The position numbers and the translations under genes are program-made. Source: Bolinopsis microptera (taxonomy: Eukaryota > Ctenophora > Tentaculata > Lobata > Bolinopsidae). Taken from it: DNA of 64,000 nucleotides. Positions within the stretch are counted from its first letter, which is position 1, and every line of letters starts with the position of its first letter. Under the pieces are notes generated by a model. The model searched no databases, was not told the DNA's origin, and was given only the letters and a program-made list of their open reading frames with translations. The stretch lies in assembly GCF_026151205.1 (NCBI RefSeq), contig NC_087074.1, positions 7,357,726 to 7,421,725 on the forward strand. The letters are read 5' to 3'. Of this stretch, positions 32,504 through 44,712 are shown piece after piece.

Positions 32504-33929
32504 GTATAAAATATAAATATCATACATATTTGCTTCAGGTTAATGCAATGCAAGAACTGACACTTGTACATTTATTGCATGACAGCGTTAACAAGATTTG
32601 GGTATAACACGGTTCACATATTTCACATATTTCACATATTTCATTCACATATTTCATCAAACTACCACTCCCAGCGAGTTATTGCCCATCGCGGTCGAGA
32701 GCTGATGTTACGATTGATGACCGTCCGAATAAACCATTACAACTTTTTTATATCTTTAACTAAGATATCCTTTTCTTTATAATAAGTAGGTTGACTTAGA
32801 TCCCAAAATTTAACACAACAAAATTCTATAATCGACAACGTACTTTATACGAACACATATACGTTGTATTGTAATTATTTTCACGATATACGATACAGAC
32901 TCAATAAAAAGGAGCAGCAGACTGCAAGACACCGTTCAAATGACAAGAAGGACTTGGTTCACAATGAGAACAGTTATCGATAACAGCTACATACCAGGTT
33001 TATAAGTTTGAAACGATTTTAGGTTGTGATAAACTCTTAGTAGTGTATATACTGTATGGGTTTGATCATTGTTAATGGTCTGGCCCGGCGCGCGCTACTT
33101 CGTAGCACTTGCCATCGGCTACTTCGAAGAAATTTATACGAGTAACATCCGTCAATGTATGGGTATATAGTATATAGTATAAAGTATGTGCTCATTCTAA
33201 AAATGATTTAATGATGATTATCTGACATGAGCTACAAGATAGTTCACATTTTTTTACAAAAACCCATAATATAAGCGTGGAATAATCTCCGGATAAAAAT
33301 ATTGTAGTAAAAAATATATTTTTTCAAATCAATAATTTCAGTAAAAAAATCATAGAAATGGCACTAGTCGACAGCCGAAGCAGCTTTAATATTTCAAAAC
33401 TTCCTACTATAAAAAGGCATCAGCACTGATAGATAAACTAGCTTGCACAGGTAATCTCGTGGTTTATATGGTCAAGGTTTCAGTTGAACTGATATGCATT
33501 GTTTATTCATTTCTTATTTTGTGAGTTATCTGATTTACAGGTTTCTTTCCATATCACTTTAAAATATTTGACAAAGTTACCATATTCTACATTCGGAACA
33601 TTTTGAGCTCTGAGGTGGTGTACATTGTATAAAAAATGTTTGGTGCTCAGAACGGTACAAGAACAAAGTCTGCAAATGAGCAAAGTCCCACAACTTGGCA
33701 TGACATAGAGGACACAGGGAGTAATATGATAGATCGTTTGGCTGACTTTCATTTTATGATAGATATTGATAGTGGATTTACATTTTACAGTTTATTTTCT
33801 TTTATATTTTGTCGATAAGAAAATACGTTCTTTGCTCCTTTATAATCATATATGTTATTATAACGTTGATACTTTAAATGCGTTTTTGCACCATGAATAT
33901 AATACAATCGTTATCATCACTCTTCTCAG
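32504..33929 (+). other. Downstream part of the receptor gene; candidate small exons only
   Basis: A CATATTTCA repeat lies at 32612-32662. A possible 99-nt exon at 32899-32997 (ACGATACAG|AC ... CCAG|gtttat) is phase 1-1; one frame is open throughout, another (LNKKEQQTARHRSNDKKDLV) looks like a cytoplasmic tail and then stops. No clear transmembrane exon was found, so the membrane anchor is unproved. Confidence 0.25.
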
Positions 33930-34068
33930 GGAAGTGGTTAAAGATCTTAAAGAAGCTTCAGAGAAACAACATCCACACTACGAAGCCATGCAAGCGACAA
34001 ACATTGAAGGGTCATCAGATATCTGACCACCTGGATGGCGAGTAGTCAGTAGTAGTGAGGCAAAAAAG
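33930..34068 (+). CDS. Candidate cytoplasmic-tail exon with stop codon
   Basis: CTTCTCAG|GGAAG ... AAAAAAG|GTAAGT. Entering in phase 2, it encodes EVVKDLKEASEKQHPHYEAM followed by 11 residues and TGA at 34024-34026: a charged segment with one Tyr, as in a short cytoplasmic tail. Two further exon-like segments with good splice sites follow and appear non-coding. Linkage to the Cys-rich array gene is by position and strand only. Confidence 0.35.
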
Positions 34069-34185
34069 GTAAGTTCATTGTCAAAAGTCAAAAGAATATT
34101 AATCGAAAATTATTTATTTAAATTTAAGTAATGATGATAGATATCACAACTTATGACTTTATGATAATGTTGTTAACTTATTCAG

Positions 34186-34533
34186 AGTGCAAGTATCAAC
34201 TAATTAGTGACGACCGTTTTCAAAGCAGATCTTAGAAACTTGAGACACGACATCCTGGCCATTGGTGGTTGAGAACTTAAAAAGTCGCTAACAGCAATTT
34301 GGTGAGTTAGTTTTATATTCAGTTTTAGAAATTCAGAAACTTATATACATCGAGATTAAGATGAGATATTTAATTTGTATAAGAGTAAAAATTAGGTGAT
34401 CAGTATTTCAAAATTTTATCATGATATCTCTCATGATAACTTTCAGGATAACTCAAGATAACCAGAGTCCACAAAGTCAATAAGCTACTGTCCTAGGAAA
34501 CCCTTATCAATCTTCATGCTCTACTTTCGTCAA
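34186..34533 (+). other. Two non-coding exon-like segments (34186-34301, 34447-34533)
   Basis: TTATTCAG|AGTGC ... AATTTG|GTGAGT and AACTTTCAG|GATAAC ... CGTCAA|GTAAGT: good acceptor and donor pairs with short introns between. The first has stops in all three frames, so these would be 3'UTR exons of the transcript ending at 34026, or part of a non-coding RNA. Confidence 0.3.
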
Positions 34534-36245
34534 GTAAGTTTGTTAACTTTGACTTAACGTTGGTTGTATAACCTAATTCTCAAGTTTACATAAGTTGTTT
34601 GATTCGAATTATCAATTAGTGATCGTGATTTTACCACTAAACTAAGCAGTATTTCTTCGGTAAGATCTGATTTTAAGAGCAAAGGTTGGCATCCTTACAT
34701 GGAAAAGAAAACTTGTCATAGTTTTGCCGACTTTTTGGTGGTCTCCTTTGTGAACCTGCTAGTTTTTCTGTTAAACACTGAACATCAACGCTATAACATG
34801 GCGTACATACAAATTCACCATTATATGACATTTAATGAGCGAGCTCATGTCGGAATATCGTAATTCTCCGGCCAATGAAATCGTTCAGATCTCATAATAT
34901 GGTCTCTGGTTGGTTCGAACGTTATTGACGCTGTCCGTTCTGCCTGCTCATTGGTTAGAGACTCCATTGGCTAAGAGAGTCCAACAGGAAAACAAACTCG
35001 GGGTGGCTCGCAGTTTAACGAGATAAAGAGTTTCCTGCAGTATAGAAACACAGGAATTAGATGGTTTTATCTTACGTGGGTAAAATGCGCATTGAGCAGT
35101 GTGCTGTTATACAAGTTAACGTGGCAAATTTTTAAACTCTAAGGTCACAAATTAAGTCAAGCCCAAGGGGAAGAGGGGTTTTCGAATTGATGTCTCTAAC
35201 GTTATTGTAACTTGAAATAAAGTTAATGTCATCAATTCCAAAATTTAAGGAGATTTAGTTCTATATAATATTGCCTCAAAATTTATTGTGTTTACTCTCG
35301 GCAATGGATCTTAATTCTGTGCTTTTGCATTTTCATGAGCTAGAAGACTAGCACTAGCAGACTGCAGAGAGAAGAGGGATTCAATTCTGATCTCAATATG
35401 TAAATAACTTGACAATCCAGGGTCAAGGGTGCTGGTATGATGTTTAACGCGTTATTATAGTATTATCACAGACACAACTTTGGAGCCGGCCCTATATCAT
35501 ACACCACAAGCAGTAGCAGCCTTCTCCTCAATTATCTCACAATAGAACAGTTCTTTAATAAAAGAAAGCTGTGGGAATGAAACGAAGAAAAGGCACCGTT
35601 TAGTAGGCGGGCAGGCCACGTTAAGCGCACTTGCACTTGAATAATGCAACACTTGACTACTCGGTTCCTGAACGTTTAAGACTCGTGATCCACCATTGCT
35701 TGAAATGCAAATGTTAACACTTTTAGTTGTAGTTGAATCCAGAAGAGCAATGAGATTAAATTTAGAATTGGAGAGAGTGGACAGTAAAACGAAATATCAA
35801 CTTCAATCAATCTACATATCAGATACGTATATATCAGATATGTATGTATCAATTATATGTGGATTTAAAATTTTTCTAAACAACGTTATGATATAGTTAT
35901 GTAGCCGAATTCTGATAATAGTTAGCGAGTTTATTTTCTGGCGTTGACTCATTGAGAAGCAGAATATTAGGTTGAAATGAAATGTGCGATAACAGCAAAT
36001 ATTCCAGGGAGACACCCCATATTCATCTTTACCTCCAATACCCTATCTTACAGTGCTACTTAGTCCTTACGACCAAATCCTACTTATCACTAATTATGAA
36101 ATGTATGGTGTTAAACATATCTAAATTTTGACATCTAATGTTTCAGAGATAAGAAGCACCTGAAGATAAGGAAATGAAATCATTTCTAGATAAAACGCAG
36201 AATACAGATAAAAGTTCAACAGACACTAAAAACACAGCTGGCCAA
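34534..36245. other. Non-coding, no gene recognised
   Basis: AT-rich. Two ATTGGYTAG-like words (about 34950-34975) resemble CCAAT boxes but have no adjoining gene. Small ATATCAGATA simple repeats occur at 35812-35850. Confidence 0.4.
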
Positions 36246-36640
36246 CGCGAACTTTAACATCAAGGAACAATAGTGAATAGTTAACATAGTAGCAGTACCT
36301 CGATTAGAACGCAAACTTTAACATCAAGGAACAATAGTGAATAGTTAACATAGTAGCAGTACCTCGATTAGAACGCAAACTTTAACATCAAGGAACAATA
36401 GTGAATAGTTAACACAGTACCTCGATTAGAACGCAAACTTTAACATCAAGGAATAATAGTGAATAGTTAACACAGTACCTCGATTAGAACGCAAATTTTA
36501 ACATCAAGGAACAATAGTGAATAGTTAACACAGTACCTCGATTAGAACGCAAACTTTAACATCAAGGAACAATAGTGAACAGTTAACACAGTACCTCGAT
36601 TAGAACGCAAACTTTAACATCAAGGAACAATAGTGAACAG
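36246..36640. repeat. Tandem repeat, 58/64-bp unit, seven copies
   Basis: Unit CTTTAACATCAAGGAACAAT...GTACCTCGATTAGAACGCAAA at 36252, 36316, 36380, 36438, 36496, 36554 and 36612. The first two units carry an extra TAGCAG-type 6 bp (64-bp period), the rest 58 bp. Confidence 0.95.
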
Positions 36641-37792
36641 TACTGCACCGAGGAACTTTCCGTTTCTAGACAATCCTTTAACTGACATATTTTGATCGAG
36701 TAGATTAAAATCTATTTCAATTTTCAAGGCATTGGTGAAAAATCTGCTATTATACTGCTGCGTTAGTCGATTTGGCTAATTTTTTTCAGAAAATCATTAT
36801 TATTAAAAAAGGAGGAAAACTTTCAGGTTGTAAAGTGTCATGGCTAATATAGACTTGTTAGTGATCTTAATTAATTATACTATCATATTGTGCATAACCA
36901 TTTGAAAACTTCCTCTCGAATGTAGTTCAAAAGCGAAAACGTTTGCTGATCGTGTATATAGATTGATGTGATATTGAGTGAGTTGATGAAATATTCTTCG
37001 CGTCAAAGTAATTTCGCCAAGATTAATGTTTTACAGTTTTCAGCGTGTCTTTTCAGTTGAAATAAACTTTTGGAAACTTTCTTTCAGAGTTTCAGATTGA
37101 ATGATCGGGCTACTTTTCATGACAACATGACCACATATTAGAGATTGAAATTATTTTGTTCTTTATATCTCTAGCTTTATCGTCGACCAAATAAGACAGA
37201 TGTTCGTGATAATGACATTTTTGCAAACATTCTTTATTATTTTCACTTTCACAACTGCTATGATATTAATAAATATAACACATTTCTTAAACCCCTCAAA
37301 CAACTATGCATCCGAATGTTTCCTTTGTTTAAGTCAGCTGAATGGAAAATTAGAATTCCAATCCAAATTTATCGTAAGATAATTTATTATTTGAGAAATG
37401 GTCGATAATTATAAGTGAAAATTATAAGTAACCACAAAATATGAAGAGCAGGGAACTGAAAAGGGAATTTCTTATTTACAAGCAATAATAAACAGTGACT
37501 TAAAACCGTTAGGAATTGGGCTCTTTGCCGCTATCTATTTCATCATCGTGTTTTTTATAACAACTTTTGAAATCGCTGAAATAACATGAGCATTGCTATG
37601 ATTTTTTCTGGAAATCTTATCAATATCGACTGTTATGTAGTGGAACTATACAGTGCATCTCTACACGATCTCTACGATGTCATCATCATTATAAATTCTG
37701 GCTTACATCCAACAATGCTTGGTAATATGCCAAACTGAAATAAGTCAATAAAAGACTACTTTATCCAGGAGCGAGCGTTTGCGCTGATAATG
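36641..37792. other. Non-coding, no gene recognised
   Basis: AT-rich sequence. The open frame at 37200-37382 is hydrophobic but has no start or splice context. Confidence 0.4.
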
Positions 37793-37794
37793 TA

Positions 37795-38516
37795 CAGGGT
37801 GGGCCAAAAGTCAGTTGGCATACGTTGGCCTTAATAGCTCCGCCGTGCTTTATATTTGAGAGCTGTTGCTTTGCAGATGGCATACTGTACTTACTGGTTC
37901 GAGGATTCCGTCGTCAAAATTGGAAAATTCGAATATTTTAGACCACGCCCATTCAATACTAAAACACTTATATTTTTTTCTCTGAACATGCTGAATGCCT
38001 AATTTTTCAGAGACGGCAGATTATTAAATGTTGCATATGATCTGAAAACATGAATGACGAAGTTATCAAGTATTTTCTGTATCTCGTTCACAAAATTGAC
38101 TGGGTGATTATGTGACACCGTGACACGACACCTTAATTGGGCAACCTTAACAATTCCCATAATGTTTAACGGGGTGGTTAGCGGGGTCACCTAATCACGT
38201 GATTAGGTAAACCAATCACCTGATCACACGTAATGAATAAACTCGTTATGCTTCATATCTCGGTCATCTGAGAAGCTACAGTTCTAATTTTTCCAGGACT
38301 TAAACGTAATTCGAATGGCCAAACACAATTCAATAAAATTTAGCTCAATCCGACTATCCAAACTATCAAATAAATGCAAAAATGAACCTTCATTTGAAAA
38401 AAATTCCTCGAACCAGTAGTGGTAGTAAGTCATATCAGAAAGAATTATTTCAATTGGGCACTCAGTGACTGAGCTATTAAGGCCAACGTATGCCCACTGA
38501 CTTTTGGCGCACCCTG
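37795..38516. mobile_element. Mariner-like MITE (722 bp)
   Basis: CAGGGTGGGCCAAAAGTCAG at the left and the complement of CTGACTTTTGGCGCACCCTG at the right: about 46-bp terminal inverted repeats with two mismatches, flanked by TA on each side. Inverted similarity continues inside (TACTGGTTCGAGGA near 37890 and its complement near 38405). No transposase, so non-autonomous. Confidence 0.85.
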
Positions 38517-38518
38517 TA

Positions 38519-39275
38519 TATTGAAGTCACTACGTTTGATACGTCATGATCTTTCTGACTAATGCTGTAAGACAAAGATCGTTGAGAGTTACTACTGAAG
38601 AACAAAGATTGTCTAGTAAAGTTACAGGTAGCATAAGTTTTAAACTAATTACAACACTACAAATCTATTACATTTATTGAGAAAATTATGTAATGTAACG
38701 CGATAGAAGTTCTTTAAGCGGGCAATTCCAGTCCAAACCCTGGAAACATGACATAAAATATTCGTTTTTACTTGTTTGAATGAAAAGCACTGATACAGTG
38801 GGTTCCATTTATCACAGAGAAGCTTTAGTGACGTAGATTTGAAATAGTGACGTAATAGTGATGTAATAGTGACGTAGAAGATTCGAAAAATGTTTCTTGC
38901 AACATCCTATTTCGGTTAAAGAACAATGACATTAAATATAATTACTAACTGGAACGTGTGAGTTCTATGGACAATTCTCTCGTGCGGCCATGTTTATTAT
39001 AATGCTTCTATACCTACTCGTTCGTTGTAATTTCATAGCTGTGAGTTCGAAGACAATCTCTTGAGGATTTGGGAGTTGTTGCTGCCTTTTTACTTGGACG
39101 CGAAAGACAACTAAAAACTTGCATTGTCAAAAAAATGTCCTTTGAACTGATTTTGTACCAATCTATTTGTCGTCTAATTAATCACAATCACGTGTCGAGC
39201 AAACAAACGTCATCTCCCATAATATCCATCTTGTATAACATTAATCGTTAACCCTTATCAGCGGATATTATCAGC
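38519..39275. other. Upstream region of GPCR 4
   Basis: Non-coding. A GTGACGTA/GTGATGTAA short repeat at 38828-38878. No promoter motif assigned. Confidence 0.35.
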
Positions 39276-40419
39276 ATGAACTACTCTACCGATTTTGACG
39301 AGGCACTGTTCCATTACAAAGGTAATTATGAAGCGGCTACAAACTCGATGCAGGTATGTGACAAGGTCCTAGGAACATTACTGATCCTTAGTACCCTGGT
39401 GGGGGTTCCGGGCAACATGCTGTCTCTGAGGTTCTTCTGGAGGAGTGGGAACAGAAGCTTGTCTTATCTTCTTTACATAGCAATCTGCTCTGTTGATGTC
39501 TGGACTTGTATAGCTCATATCCCAGTTACCCTTTCTCTCTTCTTCTCACCGCAAACCTGTCTTCTTTTCCAACGAGATGTTCAGAAAGGCCTGGTTCATA
39601 CTGTACAGCGATTCTCAGTATGGCTCTATGTTCTTAGTTGTTCTTATGAGCGTGGCACGCACGACTTCTATTGTACTTCCCTTCTTGAAGCTTAAGAAAC
39701 ACTTTGCCCTTGCAGCTTTCTTTGCTTTTGAAGTTTTCTTAACTGCTTATAACGCGGTTATTACGTCAGGAAATGAAGATGGGGCGTATGTTGCATTCGC
39801 TTCAAATGAAGTTCACTGCATTTTAGTCGATTTTCGTAACGGCACAGGCAGCTCAATTCTTTTTAAAATTGATTCAGGAGTTGTAGGATTTATGGCCGGA
39901 ACTTTTCCCTTGATTTGTTTTGTAAGTTTTGTCATATGCTATAAACAACTCGCCACCACGAAAGTTCCAACCAACTCAAACCAGGAAAACAACAAGAAAG
40001 CAACCTCAACAATCGCTTTGTTTACAGCAACGTTTCTGATATGCAACCTTCCTGTCTTCATATGTCACGGCATCTTCCTAATGGGGATTACATTTCATCC
40101 TGATAAATCCTATCCAGAGCCCTACTTCACCAGCGTGTTCATGGGTTACTACGCCTGGTTGATCGTCAATGTTAATTGTCCAGTTCTCAATGCTACTCTA
40201 AATCCAATCTTGTACTGGTGCAGATTCAGTGTCATAAAACGGCGGACAAAAAGATCGATAATCTCTCGTCCGCACACGGTTATTGTCCAAAACCGAAATG
40301 TGTCACTTCCAGTAGTTCCAGAAAAGAGTTGTGTCCGGATGAAAGTTCAGATCAGCGACCCTAATTCAGATCACATTACTTCTTCACAAGCAGTGAGTGA
40401 CTATGTGGGATCGAAATAG
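39276..40419 (+). pseudogene. Rhodopsin-like GPCR 4 with one frameshift
   Basis: The first frame (39276 to about 39555) gives TM1 with the GxxGN signature (VGVPGNMLSLRFFW) and TM2. A second frame, shifted by one base, runs from about 39555 to 40419 and gives the FSNEMF region before TM3, TM3 (MFLVVLMSVARTT), TM4-TM6 (ICNLPVFICHGIF) and TM7 with an intact NPxxY motif (NATLNPILYWCRF), plus a C-tail of about 70 residues. The switch falls in CCGCAAACCTGTCTTCTTTT and is equivalent to one extra base. About 380 residues in all. It is not closely related to the other three GPCRs. Either a recent pseudogene, a polymorphism or a sequencing error. Confidence 0.75.
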
Positions 40420-40481
40420 TTTTCTAACCCTTTTTTAAAGAGAAAAGAAACTTCCTGTTGAGGACAACAGTTTGAAAACAG

Positions 40482-40641
40482 TCGGACAACAGCTGCTACT
40501 TTTGGTATCTATATCATGCTGAGCATTCTGATCCTCCTAATCGTTGTGAGAAGTGTACTGATCAGAGAATCATCCTACCACCGTAATACAGGCAATCTGG
40601 TATGTGACCAAGTGGTAGTAGTGGAATCAGGCATCGATTAA
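40482..40641 (+). CDS. Candidate transmembrane plus short cytoplasmic tail exon
   Basis: GAAAACAG|T CGG opens a frame (phase 2) reading TFGIYIMLSILILLIVVRSV, a strong single membrane helix with a following Arg stop-transfer, then a tail of about 30 residues (IRESSYHRNTGN...VVVVESGID) and TAA. It starts 62 bp after the GPCR 4 stop. It looks like the last exon of a type I membrane protein on the plus strand, possibly a duplicate or true end of the array receptor, but no connecting exon was found. Confidence 0.3.
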
Positions 40642-41800
40642 AAGATACTTCGTCCGGAAATTATCGGTTTGCAAAGTTATTAATCTCCGAACAATGTTAA
40701 AGCCAGCCCTAATGGCTAATAACGGCTTACAAGGCCGTGATGGCTGATATCTTTATCGGTTTTGATGCCAGTCGTTAGTTTAGCTGCTCAGTACGTCAGG
40801 AGGCTTCCTTCCATTGATGCTTATCGTCAGCGTTCTCTGATGTCACCGTCGATCAACACTTCGTTCAATCAGCCAAACAGTAAAGCAACGAGCTTCAGGG
40901 TGTTTTCGTCTGTTCTAATAGAATTCATGATAAGCGTACAGTTGTTCTATAGTTGGAGGGTCAAATAGCAATATGAAAGACTAATGTCGAAGAAGAAATG
41001 TTCGGCACCTACGCCAAAAAGCCAACAAACAATACGGGAACCGTACATTATACATATATAATACTCAATATGTAAAAACTGAATATATATTTTTGATTTT
41101 ACGTAACACCAATGAAACCAAAAACATATTTTTTCATCTACATATGTTTTTGGGTACGTACAGTTCTGTGTCATTGTTCAGTTTTGTTTTTACGTTCAAA
41201 GATTGTACAACCATCTAACCATCTTGTTGACCAAATTAAAATTCATAAGTTAAAGTAAAAATCATACTAAAAATAAGGTTATAAAAAATGCGCATTGCCC
41301 GTGCCTCGCTTGGAGGACCCCTGTATTATCACGGTTAAATAACCCCATGATCCTGGCACTTCTCCACTACGTGGTGAGAGGGGTCCACTTTACTCTTGTA
41401 ATCATATATTTACTGTTTAACGTCCTCCTCTCCTGACGGGGATACAGCACGCGACTTAATGTTGTCATGATAGCTCCAACTGTGGTGACCTACCTTATAC
41501 AGCACGCGACTTAATGTTGTCATGATAGCTCCAACTGTGGTGACGTACCTTAATCTAGTGACGTACCTCACCACCCTTGTATAGTGACCACCCTTGCAGT
41601 GACCACTACTATTTGCTAGTTTGTTCCTAATATCTTGTATGTACAGTCCTCTGAGCTGACAATCCCAATATGACTTCAAATGTTGTTCGCATGAGTAGTG
41701 TTTTTAGTGTTGGGACAGTTCAAATTTACAAGTGCATTAGAGCGACTGTCACGGAAATATTCCTAATGAAAGAATGGAGCACGTGAGTTTCTGGGAACCG
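40642..41800. other. Non-coding with a 55-bp tandem duplication
   Basis: ATACAGCACGCGACTTAATG...TGGTGACCTACCTT is repeated at 41442 and 41497 (55-bp period), followed by shorter GTGACGTACCT repeats to about 41575. No gene. Confidence 0.5.
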
Positions 41801-42218
41801 GACACAAGGGCGGAGAACACAAGGGCGGTAGACACAATAGCGGAGGGCACGAGGGCGTAGGACACAAGGGTGGACACGATGATCGGGTGAATCACATGAA
41901 TCACTAATTTAACATGGACAAACGGGTTTTTTGATCATGATCTCAACAGTCTGGTTGAGGTAAAGCTTAGCTCGAAGAATTGGATCTACTCACGCGTAAA
42001 TTTGAAACAAAACATAGTGATGTGACAAATAATCACCTAGATTTAAACGAGCCAAAAATTGAGAGATTTTCCTTAAATATCTCAGCTATATTTTCCTTAA
42101 ATGAATCATGTGATTCGCCCTCGTGTTCACCCTTTTAAAAAAGTAACGCCCTTGTGTCCTACGCCCTCGTGTCCTCCGCTCTTGCGTCTACCGCCCTTGT
42201 CCCCTACGCCCTAGTGTC
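41801..42218. mobile_element. Foldback element with GGGCG-rich arms
   Basis: Left arm 41801-41904 contains GACACAAGGGCGGAGAACAC, GAGGGCGTAGGACACAAGGG and ends with GAATCAC. The right arm 42101-42218 holds the reverse complement: GTGATTCGCCCTCGTG, then CGCCCTTGTGTCCTACGCCC and so on. Each arm is itself built of about 15-bp subrepeats. The middle is about 200 bp of AT-rich DNA. Foldback-type transposons have this design. Confidence 0.7.
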
Positions 42219-44712
42219 ATAATGTCATATACCTGGAAAAATGCCAACGTGACAGGAATTACAGGACCGGGGATAACCACAGACTCAGACTGTTAGTGTT
42301 CACGTTCCCATCCGCCAGACGACATTGTGAACTGTTATCTTTAAAAACCTAAGGTTACAGCAGTTACAGTTTAAACTTTAATCGTCAAATGTAACTTTGA
42401 CGATTGATGTTATATTGCAAATAGTTTCCTTTGTTCTAAATGATAATCACCGATCGCTATAAAAGTATTAGGGCTAGATTGTGAATTTTAACATATGTGT
42501 GTTACATAATTCACTAATTATGTCATTTGCAAACGGATTAAGGGGCGATCAATCTACGTAGACCTATTATACAGAAATATGTGAAACCAGTTCAGACTGA
42601 TGTCATAAGTAATTAAATGTCACGTGTGGTTTCTGTGCAGTATTGTTGGCCGCGTGCCAAACCAGAATAACCTAGAGGGAATGCTTGGAATTGAGGCTAT
42701 GAGGCTCCGCACAGACCACCCTGCAGACCAACCGTATTGAAATCCAGATCAAGATTGGCATCAGCGTTTAGCTCCGTTCCGCTAATTATCGAATTCAACA
42801 TGTTCTGGATTGCACCGAATTTATCATTTTGTTATTCAAGCTCTGTAGCCGGAAATACTAATGACTAATTTAGGCTGCTTGTCCTCAGTCCTGATCATTG
42901 AGGAGTAACTAGCACTGCATGTGCTCGAGGGAGAACGCGGACGCTAGTAAACCTCTTTTGAATTTTGTATCATTTGTATGTTTCAAGAACCCCCCTCCAA
43001 GCTAGTAAACCTCAGCTCATTCACATTGACTTTTTCAAGAGCAAGTTCACAATATTGTTCTGTAAACAACCTGGTACAGCTTTTGTAAAGGTGTTGTTCT
43101 GTTGCTCTCAACACGATTGTTTTGTTGACTCTTCCTCGTTAACCGTTTGCACATATTAACGGAGTTTTATTTGAATTTGAATATTAAAACCGCTGATCTG
43201 ACATTATCTACATTATAGATATATATATATATATATATTTTTAAATTTAAATCTTTAAGTCCTAACTGCAGTATACCTAGTCGGTGCAATTTATTAACTT
43301 ACTGTCTAAAAACTTAAAAGCTTTTTCACTCAAAGAAAGCTTAGAGTGCTTTTACTTTTGTCTAATTATCTCTGTATTACAGTGCTATTATTTACGTAAT
43401 CACTACGATTTCGAAACACCTTAAGTGTTCAGCAGCCCGTTCTCTTGGATGCAGATAAGCGGGTATGATACGGGCTGGTTGTTCACTCAAAGAAAGCTTA
43501 AACTTAAAGTGCTTTTTATAATCTTGTCTAACTAGCCCAGTATTACAGAGTATTACTGTACAGAGTCTGAGTAATCACTACAATTTCAGATTAGTCAGTG
43601 TGTTTAAGTTTAACGTCTGTACGTACTACTTCTGACCACATGATAGCTGTATAATGTCTTACAGCTGCGTGTACCGACTATTAGTTCTATACGGGCACGG
43701 CAGTGCTCGCTTGAAATGACATCATGCTTTTATAGTTTTCTTTGAGCATTGTTGCACAGGAATCTGAGCCCCGTGAATCATCATAATGGCCTGAAATTTT
43801 AACGTTAGGGACGTTATATATATTATTACGACCAGCTGTTTTGGACTGGTGAGTGGCGCGGGGCCAGGGTAACTGTTTTGGTCACCAGGTTGAGGTAACC
43901 ATAACCTGGGCTTGAGAGAGCCCACTTACCCCAGTCTCTATGGTCGCAGTGTTCTTGCATTAAATAAGTGCCCAAAATATATAATTTTGGCGCAATTTGA
44001 CCACAACTTTGACCACAATGCTTGTAGATGATTCCTTTGATCGTCCACTTAGCACAGTCCCCTCTTCACACTTATTACTTAGCACGTTTCTACTTTCTTG
44101 TCACTGTGTTATTACTTTATTAGAGAGAGAGAGAGAGCTCACCCCTTTAAATATAATACATACAATACCTCATGTAGTATGGATTTAATGGTGCATGATT
44201 TGGAGCTTGTGATTGAAAATTGGACACCTCAACTCACTGTGCTTTGTACTCTTACTATGGGGTTGCTTTGTTCAAATGGAATTTTAAATTGTACCTCTAT
44301 ATTATAATCGTACTACTCTTATGTAGCGTAGTATTAAATATTCCCATTTCTCTTGGTTCACACTCCTCCTTATTTAACTCAGTCTCAGGATTTTAATATA
44401 CTTTTCAAGTAGAACCTCGCATCGCTTTGCGTCATCGTGCATGCAGAACTTGTCCATTGTAGTGAAATTAAAGTTGATCGACAATTGCAATTGTTTTATT
44501 GTCTTATGGTCGCTCTTTTTTTCAAACTCAATGAAGCTTGAAAACTAGCTTACATAAAACAAAGGGCACGAGCGAGTGTTCATTTTCAATTTAATTCTTT
44601 GCTCTTTCAATCGTGTTTTAACTTTTATTTCTCCCGTGCCTCCATCCTATCAGTAGTAGTAGTAGTAAGTACAAAGAACCAATCTGAATCTCTCACCCTT
44701 CTCCTTTACAGC
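42219..44712. other. Non-coding upstream of GPCR 2
   Basis: An AT microsatellite at 43219-43240. An imperfect duplication of CACTCAAAGAAAGCTTA...GTAATCACTAC at 43327 and 43482. A GA run at 44123-44134. Just before GPCR 2, TCTCCTTTACAG directly precedes the start, suggesting a spliced 5'UTR; an AGTA|GTAAGT donor-like site lies about 45 bp upstream, which would be a very short intron. Confidence 0.4.
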
